Below, piece after piece: positions 6,618 through 12,598 of a stretch of DNA of 15,109 bases (position 1 is its first letter; every line of letters begins with the position of its first letter). The notes beneath the pieces were generated by a model. It saw nothing but the letters and a program-made list of their open reading frames with translations. It did not search any database and had not been told where the DNA came from. The stretch is taken from positions 1-15,109 of the forward strand of contig JBAWVR010000018.1 in the NCBI GenBank assembly GCA_037147155.1, given 5' to 3'. The position numbers were made by a program, and so were the translations under genes. This stretch comes from JBAWVR01 sp037147155 (GTDB lineage: Bacteria; Patescibacteriota; Minisyncoccia; Phycocordibacterales; GWA1-40-21).

Positions 6618-7220
6618 TCAGTCCAATTTGATCCCGAGTTCGGGTTGGACGAGTACGTTTTGAGGAAGAAGTTTGGGAACTTTCTTTTTCTTCTTCCGGC
6701 GTTTTTTCTTGTTGATAGGGGCACGGAACTTCGGTAATCTCGGTTGCTTGAAGTGGTACTTGGCTCGCTCTTTGGCTAGACGTTTGTTCACAACTACTGA
6801 CCGTCTGTTTAATTCACAGATGATGTCGTGATAGAGCAAATCATCATTGACCAAGTCGCGAGGTGGAAAACCGCGAGCAACCAAAGCCTCTTCTTCCTTC
6901 CGTAAAACTCCACGTATGACCGTAGTAAAGTCTAGCGGTCGAGTGTGGAATTTTCGTTTGTAGGATTTCAAAATAGAGGCGGCATTGTCAGCCATCCGGC
7001 AGATAAAGCTTTTAGCAATTTCAACCAGACGCTTCTGATCGATTTCGTTATCATACTTTGTCCGAGCCGTGGCCTTGCGGATACCAGTCTCAATCGACAT
7101 GTGTTTCTTTTCAGGATACATAACTGAAAACACGCGACGAATTTCGGCGGCATGTTTGCAGATATGGATTTCCTCATGAACGAATGGAGCAGGCGGTCTC
7201 TTGTGCCATTGGGTATTCAT
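6618..7220 (-). CDS. Uncharacterised protein with highly basic C-terminus
   Basis: I do not recognise a family for this 200-residue protein. It looks mostly helical, with no membrane segment or signal peptide. Residues about 55-125 contain regular helices (DQKRLVEIAKSF, VIRGVLRKEEEALVARGF). The tail is extremely basic: from about 143 it is rich in Lys/Arg and includes a near-continuous lysine/arginine run (about 170-181), then a short neutral end (QPELGIKLD). This suggests nucleic acid or ribosome binding, which is only inference. His15, His19 and Cys21/His23 lie close together near the start and could be a metal site. The start is firm: AAGGAGG six bases before ATG 7220, with a strong promoter upstream. 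It stands alone. Confidence 0.75.
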   Translation of the reverse strand: MNTQWHKRPPAPFVHEEIHICKHAAEIRRVFSVMYPEKKHMSIETGIRKATARTKYDNEIDQKRLVEIAKSFICRMADNAASILKSYKRKFHTRPLDFTTVIRGVLRKEEEALVARGFPPRDLVNDDLLYHDIICELNRRSVVVNKRLAKERAKYHFKQPRLPKFRAPINKKKRRKKKKKVPKLLPQNVLVQPELGIKLD

Positions 7221-7271
7221 CTTCTTCCTCCTTTCTCAAAGTGAAAAATTTGTAGGTACGTTACTTTCTAT

Positions 7272-7300
7272 ACTCTAACCCTGTTTTGGTCACTAGTCAA
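7272..7300 (-). promoter_or_regulatory. Promoter of the basic-protein gene
   Basis: On the minus strand TTGACT (7300-7295), exactly 17 bases, then TAGAGT (7277-7272). Transcription would start near 7265, leaving about 45 bases of leader that end in the SD AAGGAGG (7233-7227). Confidence 0.7.
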
Positions 7301-7343
7301 ATCATGTAAAATACAAACTAACTGTTGGGGAGAAAATTAAAAA

Positions 7344-7374
7344 CCACCCAGGGACCAGATGGTCCGCCGGGTGG
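7344..7374 (-). terminator. Intrinsic terminator of the zinc-ribbon gene (minus strand)
   Basis: CCACCC (7344-7349) pairs with GGGTGG (7369-7374), and inside it GGACC (7352-7356) pairs with GGTCC (7361-7365) around AGAT. Read on the minus strand it is followed by TTTTTAATTTT, a proper U-rich tail. It lies 13 bases after the stop of the gene at 7388-7969. Confidence 0.8.
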
Positions 7375-7387
7375 CAAGTGATTTCGC

Positions 7388-7969
7388 TCAAACGTCGACG
7401 AACTCGTCGACTGACCCATACACGTAACCGCAGCTTGGGCAGTGATCTGCCATGGGGCAGGGGTCACAATAGTTGCAAGCCGGGCAGGGTGGTATAGGCC
7501 GAAGTGGAATGATGGCGGGTGGCTTCGGAATAGCTGCTTTGACTGGTAGTTCGATTGGCCTTGTCTTTGACGGTTCAATCAGTTTGGTTTTTGCAATGAT
7601 CGGAAGATCAGGTTGCGTACCAGCTGAAGCCTTGCCTAGGACTTTCCGAATCTTTTGACCAGTAGTCAGTTTAGACTGCTTGACCGATTTGGTCTGTCCA
7701 GCCTTTTTGGAAGCCGGCTTCTCGGTAGTGTACCAAGAAATCAAACCAAGTTTTTTCAAAAGCCAGAAGGCACTGCCGAGTTTGTGGCTGTGCCCATGAT
7801 CCCGCCAGGCATTGTACAGGTCGGTTCTTGTCGAACAGCCCTGCCGCCAGATGGCCATCATTTCCTCTTCAATAAGTACTGGGTCTTTTATTGTACAGAA
7901 CCCAGCATTGTCCTTGCTGCGAAGCCATTTACATAGCTTCGTTGTCCGGTCTTTGTCACTGAGTTCCAT
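7388..7969 (-). CDS. Uncharacterised protein with C-terminal zinc ribbon
   Basis: This 193-residue protein has three visible parts. The N-terminal part (about 1-82) is compact and helical, with a pattern (CSTRTDLYNAWRDHGH, then SAFWLLKKLGLISWY) resembling a winged-helix DNA-binding domain; that reading is tentative. The middle (about 83-160) is Lys/Pro-rich and likely disordered. The end is a zinc-binding knot: Cys162, 165, 168, 171, 177 and 180 plus His176, in pattern CPxCxxCxPCP...HCPxCG, then an acidic tail. Six cysteines could hold one zinc with spares or a two-metal cluster. The start is set by AGGAGG five bases before ATG 7969 and a near-consensus promoter. No family recognised; a regulator or adaptor role is inference. 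Confidence 0.75.
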   Translation of the reverse strand: MELSDKDRTTKLCKWLRSKDNAGFCTIKDPVLIEEEMMAIWRQGCSTRTDLYNAWRDHGHSHKLGSAFWLLKKLGLISWYTTEKPASKKAGQTKSVKQSKLTTGQKIRKVLGKASAGTQPDLPIIAKTKLIEPSKTRPIELPVKAAIPKPPAIIPLRPIPPCPACNYCDPCPMADHCPSCGYVYGSVDEFVDV

Positions 7970-8016
7970 ACGAACCTCCTGTGGTTTGGGTTGATGTGAG
8001 TAAGAACGTTTTTGCT

Positions 8017-8044
8017 ATTATCTCACTATTTGAGATTTTGTCAA
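8017..8044 (-). promoter_or_regulatory. Near-consensus promoter of the zinc-ribbon gene
   Basis: On the minus strand TTGACA (8044-8039), 16 bases, then GATAAT (8022-8017). Start would be near 8010, giving about 40 leader bases ending in AGGAGG (7980-7975). It is the best sigma-70-like promoter in the window and lies just beyond the YqeY terminator. Confidence 0.75.
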
Positions 8045-8053
8045 GTCAAAGCA

Positions 8054-8096
8054 GGCCCGAAAAAAGCCGACCGTGTAGGTCAGCTTTTTCCGGGCC
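8054..8096 (-). terminator. Terminator of YqeY gene (minus strand)
   Basis: GGCCCG (8054-8059) pairs with CGGGCC (8091-8096), extended by an A/T and GC stem with one A-C mismatch and closed by GACC/GGTC near a GTGTA loop. The whole stem covers about 17 pairs. It starts 17 bases after the YqeY stop codon. The U-richness is partly inside the stem. Confidence 0.65.
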
Positions 8097-8112
8097 ATTT
8101 GGCACCCTGTAT

Positions 8113-8565
8113 TTATGATAGCAATTCTTCAGCTACTGCCTTCACGTCTGCACCGTCAGCTTTGCCTTTCAATTCTTTCATGAGAGCTCCAACAAATACT
8201 CCAATCTTGGATTTGTCGGTCACACCCAACTCAGCTTTCTTCGCTTCGGCAATTTTCTTGATTTCTTCGCGACTCATGGTCTGTGGCAGGTAAGCTTCCA
8301 AGATTTTCATTTCTGCAGTTTCGTTTTCAGCCAATTCTGGACGACCACCTTTGGTGTACTGGTCAATCGCATCTTTGCGCTGTTTGACCAAACGCTTGAT
8401 GATGGCGATAATATCTTCCTCGGTGATTTCTTCCTCCTTCTTGGTACCCTTCAAAACATATTCAGTAGTCACTGCCGCTGATAGACCACGGAGAGTCAAA
8501 AGCTTGACCTGATCCTTGGCAATCATGGCTTGCTTGATTTCGTCTTTGATTTGTTGTTTTAACAT
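8113..8565 (-). CDS. GatB/YqeY-domain protein
   Basis: This 150-residue protein is full length for the YqeY family, which shares the helical C-terminal tail domain of the amidotransferase subunit GatB. In GatB that domain contacts tRNA; the free-standing YqeY proteins are widespread and of uncertain role, perhaps linked to tRNA-dependent amidation. Family marks are MLKQQIKDEIKQAMIAKD at the start, RLVKQRKDAIDQYTKGGR (about 58-75), EMKILEAYLPQTMS (about 85-98) and the closing IGVFVGALMKELKGKADGADVKAVAEE (from about 121). No SD precedes ATG 8565 and I see no convincing -10 at the leaderless distance. It is divergent from RmuC across 65 bases. Confidence 0.92.
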   Translation of the reverse strand: MLKQQIKDEIKQAMIAKDQVKLLTLRGLSAAVTTEYVLKGTKKEEEITEEDIIAIIKRLVKQRKDAIDQYTKGGRPELAENETAEMKILEAYLPQTMSREEIKKIAEAKKAELGVTDKSKIGVFVGALMKELKGKADGADVKAVAEELLS

Positions 8566-8582
8566 AGTTTATGGGTTAATTG

Positions 8583-8610
8583 GCTAATATCTAGCTTTCA
8601 TAATATTAGC
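8583..8610. promoter_or_regulatory. Inverted repeat in the YqeY-RmuC divergent region
   Basis: GCTAATAT (8583-8590) and ATATTAGC (8603-8610) are perfect inverted copies separated by 12 bases. The 20-base centre-to-centre spacing is about two DNA turns, as for a dimeric regulator. The right half ends just before the RmuC extended -10 at 8616. It is AT-rich, so chance is possible. Confidence 0.35.
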
Positions 8611-8615
8611 ATAAT

Positions 8616-8624
8616 TGTTATAAT
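8616..8624 (+). promoter_or_regulatory. Extended -10 promoter, leaderless start of RmuC
   Basis: TGT-TATAAT (8616-8624) is a perfect extended -10 box, six bases before ATG 8631. A weak -35 (TTTCAT, 8596-8601) sits 17 bases upstream. No SD; transcription should begin at the ATG. Confidence 0.7.
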
Positions 8625-8630
8625 ATCGGT

Positions 8631-9707
8631 ATGTCACAAACAACTTTAATTGTAATTTTAATTATTCTCGTTTTGGGTAATGGCGCTTTGATTTGGTTTC
8701 TATTGGGACGCCGAAAGGAAGAAAAACCAGTGGACAATACTGGCTTTAATCTCATTTTGCAGCAGTTAAACGATCTATCTCGCACCATGGATGTCAAAAT
8801 GGGTCAGTCCACCAAAGAGATGAACGAATCAGTCCGTCATCAATTTTCTGAGTCTGCCAAACTCATTCAAGACGTCACTCGTGGACTCACCAAGCTTGAT
8901 GAGACCAATCGCCAAGTGGTATCCTTTGCTGATCAACTCCAATCTCTCCAAGATATTTTGAAAAATCCAAAGCAACGTGGTGTGCTCGGCGAATATTATT
9001 TGGAAACTTTACTAAAAAATGTTTTGCCACCAGGTAGTTATCAAATGCAGTATCCACTCGGTCGCAATGATGACGGAGCCGATCTTATTCCCGATGCTGT
9101 CGTTTTTGTTAAAGACAAAATTATTCCAGTAGACTCCAAGTTTTCACTCGAAAATTACAATCGTATTATTGAAGAAAAGAATCCAGCCGAACGAGAAAAG
9201 TTGGAAAAACTTTTTGTGAACGATCTCAAGATGCGTATCAAAGAAACTTCTAAATATATTCAGCCAAGCATGGGCACTATGGATTTTGCTTTTATGTTTA
9301 TTCCACACGAAGCTATCTATTATGATTTGTTGGTCAATACCATTGGTGCTCTCAAAGAAGAAACCGAAAGTTTGATTCAGGTGGCCGCTTCCAAATACAA
9401 GGTGATAATTGTCTCACCAACCTCATTTTTGGCCTATTTGCAGACCGTTTTGCAGGGCTTGAAGGCAATGAAGATTGAAGAGACCGCTCAGGAGATTACC
9501 AAGCGTGTGGGGGAGCTCGGCAAGCATTTGTCGGCCTATGATCAGTTTATGCAAGCTCTGGGCAAATCCCTAGGTACCACCGTCAATCACTACAACAAGG
9601 CTAATAAGGAGCTCCAGAAGGTGGACAAGGACGTAATTCGTATCACAGGCGAAGCGATTGGTATTGAAGGAACCATGCTTGAAGCGCCGGATAAAGATGA
9701 AGAGTAA
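8631..9707 (+). CDS. rmuC: DNA recombination protein RmuC
   Basis: This 358-residue protein matches RmuC, a predicted nuclease that limits rearrangement at inverted repeats. It has an N-terminal membrane anchor (about 4-25), a coiled-coil stalk (about 40-112) and the conserved core: RGVLGEYYLETLL (116-128), PDAVV (155-159), PVDSKFSLENY (166-176), MFIPHEAIY (222-230) and SPTSFLAYL (262-270). Asp156 with Asp168-Ser-Lys170 forms the PD-(D/E)xK nuclease signature, so catalysis should be intact. The anchored stalk would hold the nuclease at the inner membrane. It is the first gene of an operon ending in a DNA glycosylase, which supports a genome-maintenance role. The transcript appears to be leaderless. 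Confidence 0.95.
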   Translation: MSQTTLIVILIILVLGNGALIWFLLGRRKEEKPVDNTGFNLILQQLNDLSRTMDVKMGQSTKEMNESVRHQFSESAKLIQDVTRGLTKLDETNRQVVSFADQLQSLQDILKNPKQRGVLGEYYLETLLKNVLPPGSYQMQYPLGRNDDGADLIPDAVVFVKDKIIPVDSKFSLENYNRIIEEKNPAEREKLEKLFVNDLKMRIKETSKYIQPSMGTMDFAFMFIPHEAIYYDLLVNTIGALKEETESLIQVAASKYKVIIVSPTSFLAYLQTVLQGLKAMKIEETAQEITKRVGELGKHLSAYDQFMQALGKSLGTTVNHYNKANKELQKVDKDVIRITGEAIGIEGTMLEAPDKDEE

Positions 9708-9715
9708 AAATAATT

Positions 9716-10114
9716 ATGTCTACGGTATTAATATTTTTAATGATTGTGGGAGTTGTGTTTTTTGCTGTTGGCGTGGCAATGTTTTATTGGCCAGAGCAAT
9801 CACAAAAAATAATTAAAAGTATTTATGCCGGTCGCCAATCACTTTACCTATTAGGTTTTTTTGAAGCCTTTGGCGGTTTGGCAGTTTTTGTTAACGCTAT
9901 GCTATGGGATAAAATCTGGCTTGGACCAGCCGTAAAATTATTTGGCTGGTATTTGGCTATCGAAGGTTTGTGTTATTTTTTTTTACCAATGAAGTGGTTG
10001 GAGATGATACCGTCAATTACAGAAAACCGTAAGGTGTCTGTCGCTATTTCACTATTTTATATTTTTATAAGTCTCATTCTCATCTACGCTTTACTCTTGG
10101 TTAGAAAGATGTAA
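9716..10114 (+). CDS. Small four-helix membrane protein, unknown function
   Basis: This 132-residue protein is almost entirely hydrophobic, with membrane segments at about 4-24, 42-62, 70-91 and 107-128. Short loops carry charge (EQSQKIIKSIYAGRQ at 27-41, ENRK at 103-106). I do not recognise a family and no catalytic motif is evident; it loosely resembles small DUF2065-type proteins but that is not established. It lies eight bases after RmuC and nine before AlkD, so it is co-transcribed with repair genes. It may be a passenger, or a membrane partner for anchored RmuC. There is no clear SD. Confidence 0.75.
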   Translation: MSTVLIFLMIVGVVFFAVGVAMFYWPEQSQKIIKSIYAGRQSLYLLGFFEAFGGLAVFVNAMLWDKIWLGPAVKLFGWYLAIEGLCYFFLPMKWLEMIPSITENRKVSVAISLFYIFISLILIYALLLVRKM

Positions 10115-10123
10115 AGTAAGAAT

Positions 10124-10840
10124 ATGCTGTTAACCGCTGAAACAATTGAACGCGAATTAAAATCCGTCGCCGACTATACTCGAGCGGAGATTTTGCAAGG
10201 CTTTTTTAAAACTGGACCTGGCGAATATGCGGAGGGTGATGTTTTTCTCGGTATCTATGTTCCAACCCAGAGACGATTAGTCAAAACCTACCGCGCTATA
10301 CCACTGACTGAAATTCAAAAAATGCTTAACTCGCCAATCCATGAAATGCGTTTTTGTGGCTTGCAGATTTTGGCTTTGAATTACAGAAAAGGGGATGACA
10401 AGACTAAGCTCTCGATTTTCAAAATGGCGGTCAAAAATATTCGTCGCATGAATAACTGGGATTTGGTTGATATTACCGCACCAAATATTATTGGTTTTCA
10501 TCTCTATACTCGTGACCGTAGTCTGTTGTACAAATGGGCCAAGTCCAAAAACCTCTGGGAGAAACGTGGGGCAATGGTTTCCACTCTGTATTTTATTCGC
10601 AAAGGGGATTATGTTGATACTTTGAAACTGGCGGATATTCTTATGAGTGATAAACACGATTTGATACACAAAGTGGTCGGCTGGATGTTGCGCGAAGTCG
10701 GCAAGAAATCATTTATGACCACCAAGAAATATTTAGATAAAAATTTCCGAAAAATGTCGAGAACGACTTTGCGATATGCTATAGAAAAGTTTCCTGAGGT
10801 CTTGCGACAGAATTATTTGAAGGGTGGAAATATTATTTGA
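10124..10840 (+). CDS. DNA alkylation repair protein, AlkD-like glycosylase
   Basis: This 238-residue all-helical protein matches the AlkD family of HEAT-like-repeat DNA glycosylases, which remove cationic alkylated bases such as 3-methyladenine and 7-methylguanine without flipping them out. Marks are MNNWDLVDITAP (109-120), SKNLWEKRGAMV (141-152), LIHKVVGWMLREVGK (180-194) and MSRTTLRYAIEKF (211-223). Asp113, Arg148 and Trp187 have the same numbers as key residues of Bacillus cereus AlkD, as I recall them. Length is typical. It ends the RmuC operon, nine bases after the membrane-protein gene. A TTGACC box at its stop codon may belong to the next gene's promoter. Confidence 0.92.
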   Translation: MLLTAETIERELKSVADYTRAEILQGFFKTGPGEYAEGDVFLGIYVPTQRRLVKTYRAIPLTEIQKMLNSPIHEMRFCGLQILALNYRKGDDKTKLSIFKMAVKNIRRMNNWDLVDITAPNIIGFHLYTRDRSLLYKWAKSKNLWEKRGAMVSTLYFIRKGDYVDTLKLADILMSDKHDLIHKVVGWMLREVGKKSFMTTKKYLDKNFRKMSRTTLRYAIEKFPEVLRQNYLKGGNII

Positions 10841-10865
10841 CCGAATACAGGCCTTGTGGCAGTAT
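10837..10865 (+). promoter_or_regulatory. Possible promoter of the 10932 gene
   Basis: TTGACC (10837-10842) overlaps the AlkD stop; 17 bases later comes CAGTAT (10860-10865) preceded by TGG. The -10 hexamer is poor, so this is tentative. It would give a leader of about 60 bases. Confidence 0.3.
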
Positions 10866-10931
10866 TGGTACCAGAAGGAACTCGGGTGAGTTTCGGATGT
10901 TGTTTTAAAATTTTCTGAAAGGACAGCGAAG

Positions 10932-11738
10932 ATGGAAGGCACAATCACTTTGTCAACAAAGGTTTTTGGTGGACAGACATTACAACAGTGGATTGAGACA
11001 CTCAAGGCGTCAGACTTGGTGCTTATTGCCACCGGCCAAATGAAGAACATGTCTGAAGAGGTTGTGCATTTTGCACAGGACCTCTTGTTCGCCCTATCAA
11101 GGGAGCAAGTTTTTGGAGATCCTGAAGATTTACTTCGTTTGATCCATGTTGGTTATGACGAACAAAATCGCGCTATGGGTTTTGAAAGACTTGTAGGCTA
11201 TCCGTCACTGACCGACCATGAGAGAGTACAGTATCTCTCTCTGGCTCCGAGCCCCGAGCTTTATTGCAAACATGCAGTGATTCTTCTCGCCAAACCAAAC
11301 ATTTGCGGGGAGAGTGTTCTTGAATTGGTCGCGGGCGATGGGCCGATTTGTATCAAGCAAAGAGCCGCAGAGGTTTTTGCGAACCAAGAAAGCACAACTC
11401 CCAGGAAGTTCATTCAATTTGTGCCAAAGATCCATGATGATACAATGACGGCGTACTTTTTAAGCAAGATGCTTGAAGCTTTTCCGTCCGAAGGTAAAAA
11501 AGAGTTGATAAAGTTTATCCTTTTTAATGCTTACAGACAAAACAGCTTGGCCAAGAGGATCATAGCCGTAGATGTGTTTGTTGGTGGGCCCACGACCAAC
11601 ATCAAAGACGTTGCCAGTCTTTGCTCGAGGAAACATGTTGTCTCGTCCGAGCCAGAATTGTATAACAAGATCAAAGGTATCTCCGAGTTGGAGTATTATT
11701 TGGGTTTGGCAACTATTGCCGGAGAAATCCAGACCTAG
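10932..11738 (+). CDS. Uncharacterised helical protein
   Basis: I do not recognise a family for this 268-residue soluble protein. It has no signal peptide or membrane segment. Repeating amphipathic helices of about 15 residues (SEEVVHFAQDLLFALSR, DLLRLIHVGYDEQNRA, ELYCKHAVILLAK, KQRAAEVFANQ, AYFLSKMLEAF, KKELIKFILFNAY) suggest an alpha-solenoid such as HEAT or ARM repeats, which would fit a binding or scaffold role; this is inference. The start at 10932 has AAAGGA (10918-10923) eight bases upstream. It has its own terminator at 11759 and lies between the AlkD operon and convergent TlyA. It belongs to the set of SD-led single genes in this window. Confidence 0.7.
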   Translation: MEGTITLSTKVFGGQTLQQWIETLKASDLVLIATGQMKNMSEEVVHFAQDLLFALSREQVFGDPEDLLRLIHVGYDEQNRAMGFERLVGYPSLTDHERVQYLSLAPSPELYCKHAVILLAKPNICGESVLELVAGDGPICIKQRAAEVFANQESTTPRKFIQFVPKIHDDTMTAYFLSKMLEAFPSEGKKELIKFILFNAYRQNSLAKRIIAVDVFVGGPTTNIKDVASLCSRKHVVSSEPELYNKIKGISELEYYLGLATIAGEIQT

Positions 11739-11758
11739 AGTCAGCCGACTTCAAGATT

Positions 11759-11784
11759 GGGCGAGAGGAAACTCCCGCCCTTTT
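11759..11784 (+). terminator. Terminator after the 10932 gene
   Basis: GGGCG (11759-11763) pairs with CGCCC (11776-11780), continued past an A-C mismatch by GAG/CTC around a short GGAAA-type loop, then TTTT (11781-11784) and more T's. It abuts the TlyA stop codon on the other strand. Confidence 0.75.
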
Positions 11785-12504
11785 CTATTTGCGTAAATAC
11801 AACAAAAATTCCTTATTGCCAGTTCCACCAAGAATTGGGGATTCGGTTTCATCAACGATTTTTAAGCCGAGGTTTTGAGCGGTGTGTTTTACTTTTTCTA
11901 GGGCTTCAATTTGCAAAGATTCACTTTTGACTAAACCTTGCTTGTTGAGATTGTCAGCCCCAACTTCAAATTGTGGTTTGACTAGGGCAATTATTTTTCC
12001 ATCTGGTTTTAATAGCTCTTTAGCCTTTGGTAATATTTTATCAAGGGAAATAAATGAGGTATCAATGACGGCCAAATCGGGTGCTTCGGGCAAGGCGTCA
12101 ACTTTACGAATGTCAGTTTGTTCCATTACTACTACGTTGGGGTTTGCACGTAGTTCTGGTGCGAGCTGATCAGTACCGACATCCACAGCAAAAACTTTCT
12201 TGGCTTGGTGTTTGAGTAGACAATCAGTAAAGCCGCCCGTTGATGAACCGATATCGACTGCTACTGCGTCTTTGACATCGACTTTAAATATAGCGAGAGC
12301 CTTCTCTAGCTTCTGGCCACCACGACCAACAAAGCGATTTTCTTCAAGTATTTTTATATCATCAGTTGGTGAGATATCTTGGCTGGGCTTGACCAATATC
12401 TTGCCATTCACGGAAACTTTTCCTGACTTAATTAGATCCGCCGCTTCGCTGCGACTACGGGTTAGTTTGAGTTCGGTGAGAATAATATCGGCTCGATTTT
12501 TCAT
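11785..12504 (-). CDS. tlyA: TlyA family rRNA (cytidine-2'-O)-methyltransferase
   Basis: This 239-residue protein has an N-terminal S4 RNA-binding domain (about 3-60, RADIILTELKLTRSRSEAADLIKSG) and an FtsJ-like methyltransferase domain. VDIGSSTGGFTDCLL (83-97) binds S-adenosylmethionine. The K-D-K-E catalytic set is visible as Lys65 (GGQKLEKAL), Asp148 (VIDTSF), Lys176 (LVKPQFE) and Glu232 (NKEFLLYL). TlyA methylates ribose of rRNA cytidines; in mycobacteria this gives capreomycin sensitivity, and some homologues are called haemolysins. The start is ATG 12504: it is preceded at seven bases by an extended -10, whereas a frame open back to a TTG at 12549 runs through the promoter and a hairpin. 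It is convergent with the 10932 gene and divergent from the protease gene. Confidence 0.93.
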   Translation of the reverse strand: MKNRADIILTELKLTRSRSEAADLIKSGKVSVNGKILVKPSQDISPTDDIKILEENRFVGRGGQKLEKALAIFKVDVKDAVAVDIGSSTGGFTDCLLKHQAKKVFAVDVGTDQLAPELRANPNVVVMEQTDIRKVDALPEAPDLAVIDTSFISLDKILPKAKELLKPDGKIIALVKPQFEVGADNLNKQGLVKSESLQIEALEKVKHTAQNLGLKIVDETESPILGGTGNKEFLLYLRK

Positions 12505-12511
12505 TCCAGAT

Positions 12512-12520
12512 ATAATAGCA
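12512..12520 (-). promoter_or_regulatory. Extended -10 promoter, leaderless start of TlyA
   Basis: On the minus strand TGC-TATTAT (12520-12512), then seven bases to ATG 12504. There is no SD. The -35 region is T-rich without a clear box. Confidence 0.55.
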
Positions 12521-12542
12521 AAAAGAAAATAAAAGAAAAGTG

Positions 12543-12569
12543 GCCCCAATTCGCGGAGCGAATTGGGGC
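12543..12569. repeat. 12-bp hairpin between divergent promoters
   Basis: GCCCCAATTCGC (12543-12554) pairs perfectly with 12558-12569 around GGA. Unlike the other hairpins it lies between two gene starts, not after a gene end. Its right arm covers the -35 zone of the protease promoter, so it may insulate the two promoters or be an operator. It ends in CTTTGT. Confidence 0.5.
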
Positions 12570-12582
12570 TTTGTAAAAAAAA

Positions 12583-12591
12583 TGGTAAAAT
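12583..12591 (+). promoter_or_regulatory. Extended -10 promoter, leaderless start of matrixin-like gene
   Basis: TGG-TAAAAT (12583-12591), then seven bases to ATG 12599. No SD is present. A poor -35 (TTGGGG, 12563-12568) lies inside the hairpin arm. Confidence 0.55.
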
Positions 12592-12598
12592 ATTACCA

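Noticed and set aside
7473..7936. Overlapping plus-strand open frames
   Set aside because: They are antisense to the zinc-ribbon gene, which has a promoter, SD and terminator of its own.
11882..12532. Plus-strand open frames opposite TlyA
   Set aside because: TlyA has its complete catalytic set and S4 domain; the opposite frames have no start signals.
12505..12598. Longer TTG starts for TlyA (12549) and the protease (12563)
   Set aside because: Both would be translated through a hairpin and the extended -10 boxes; the ATG starts fit the families and promoters better.
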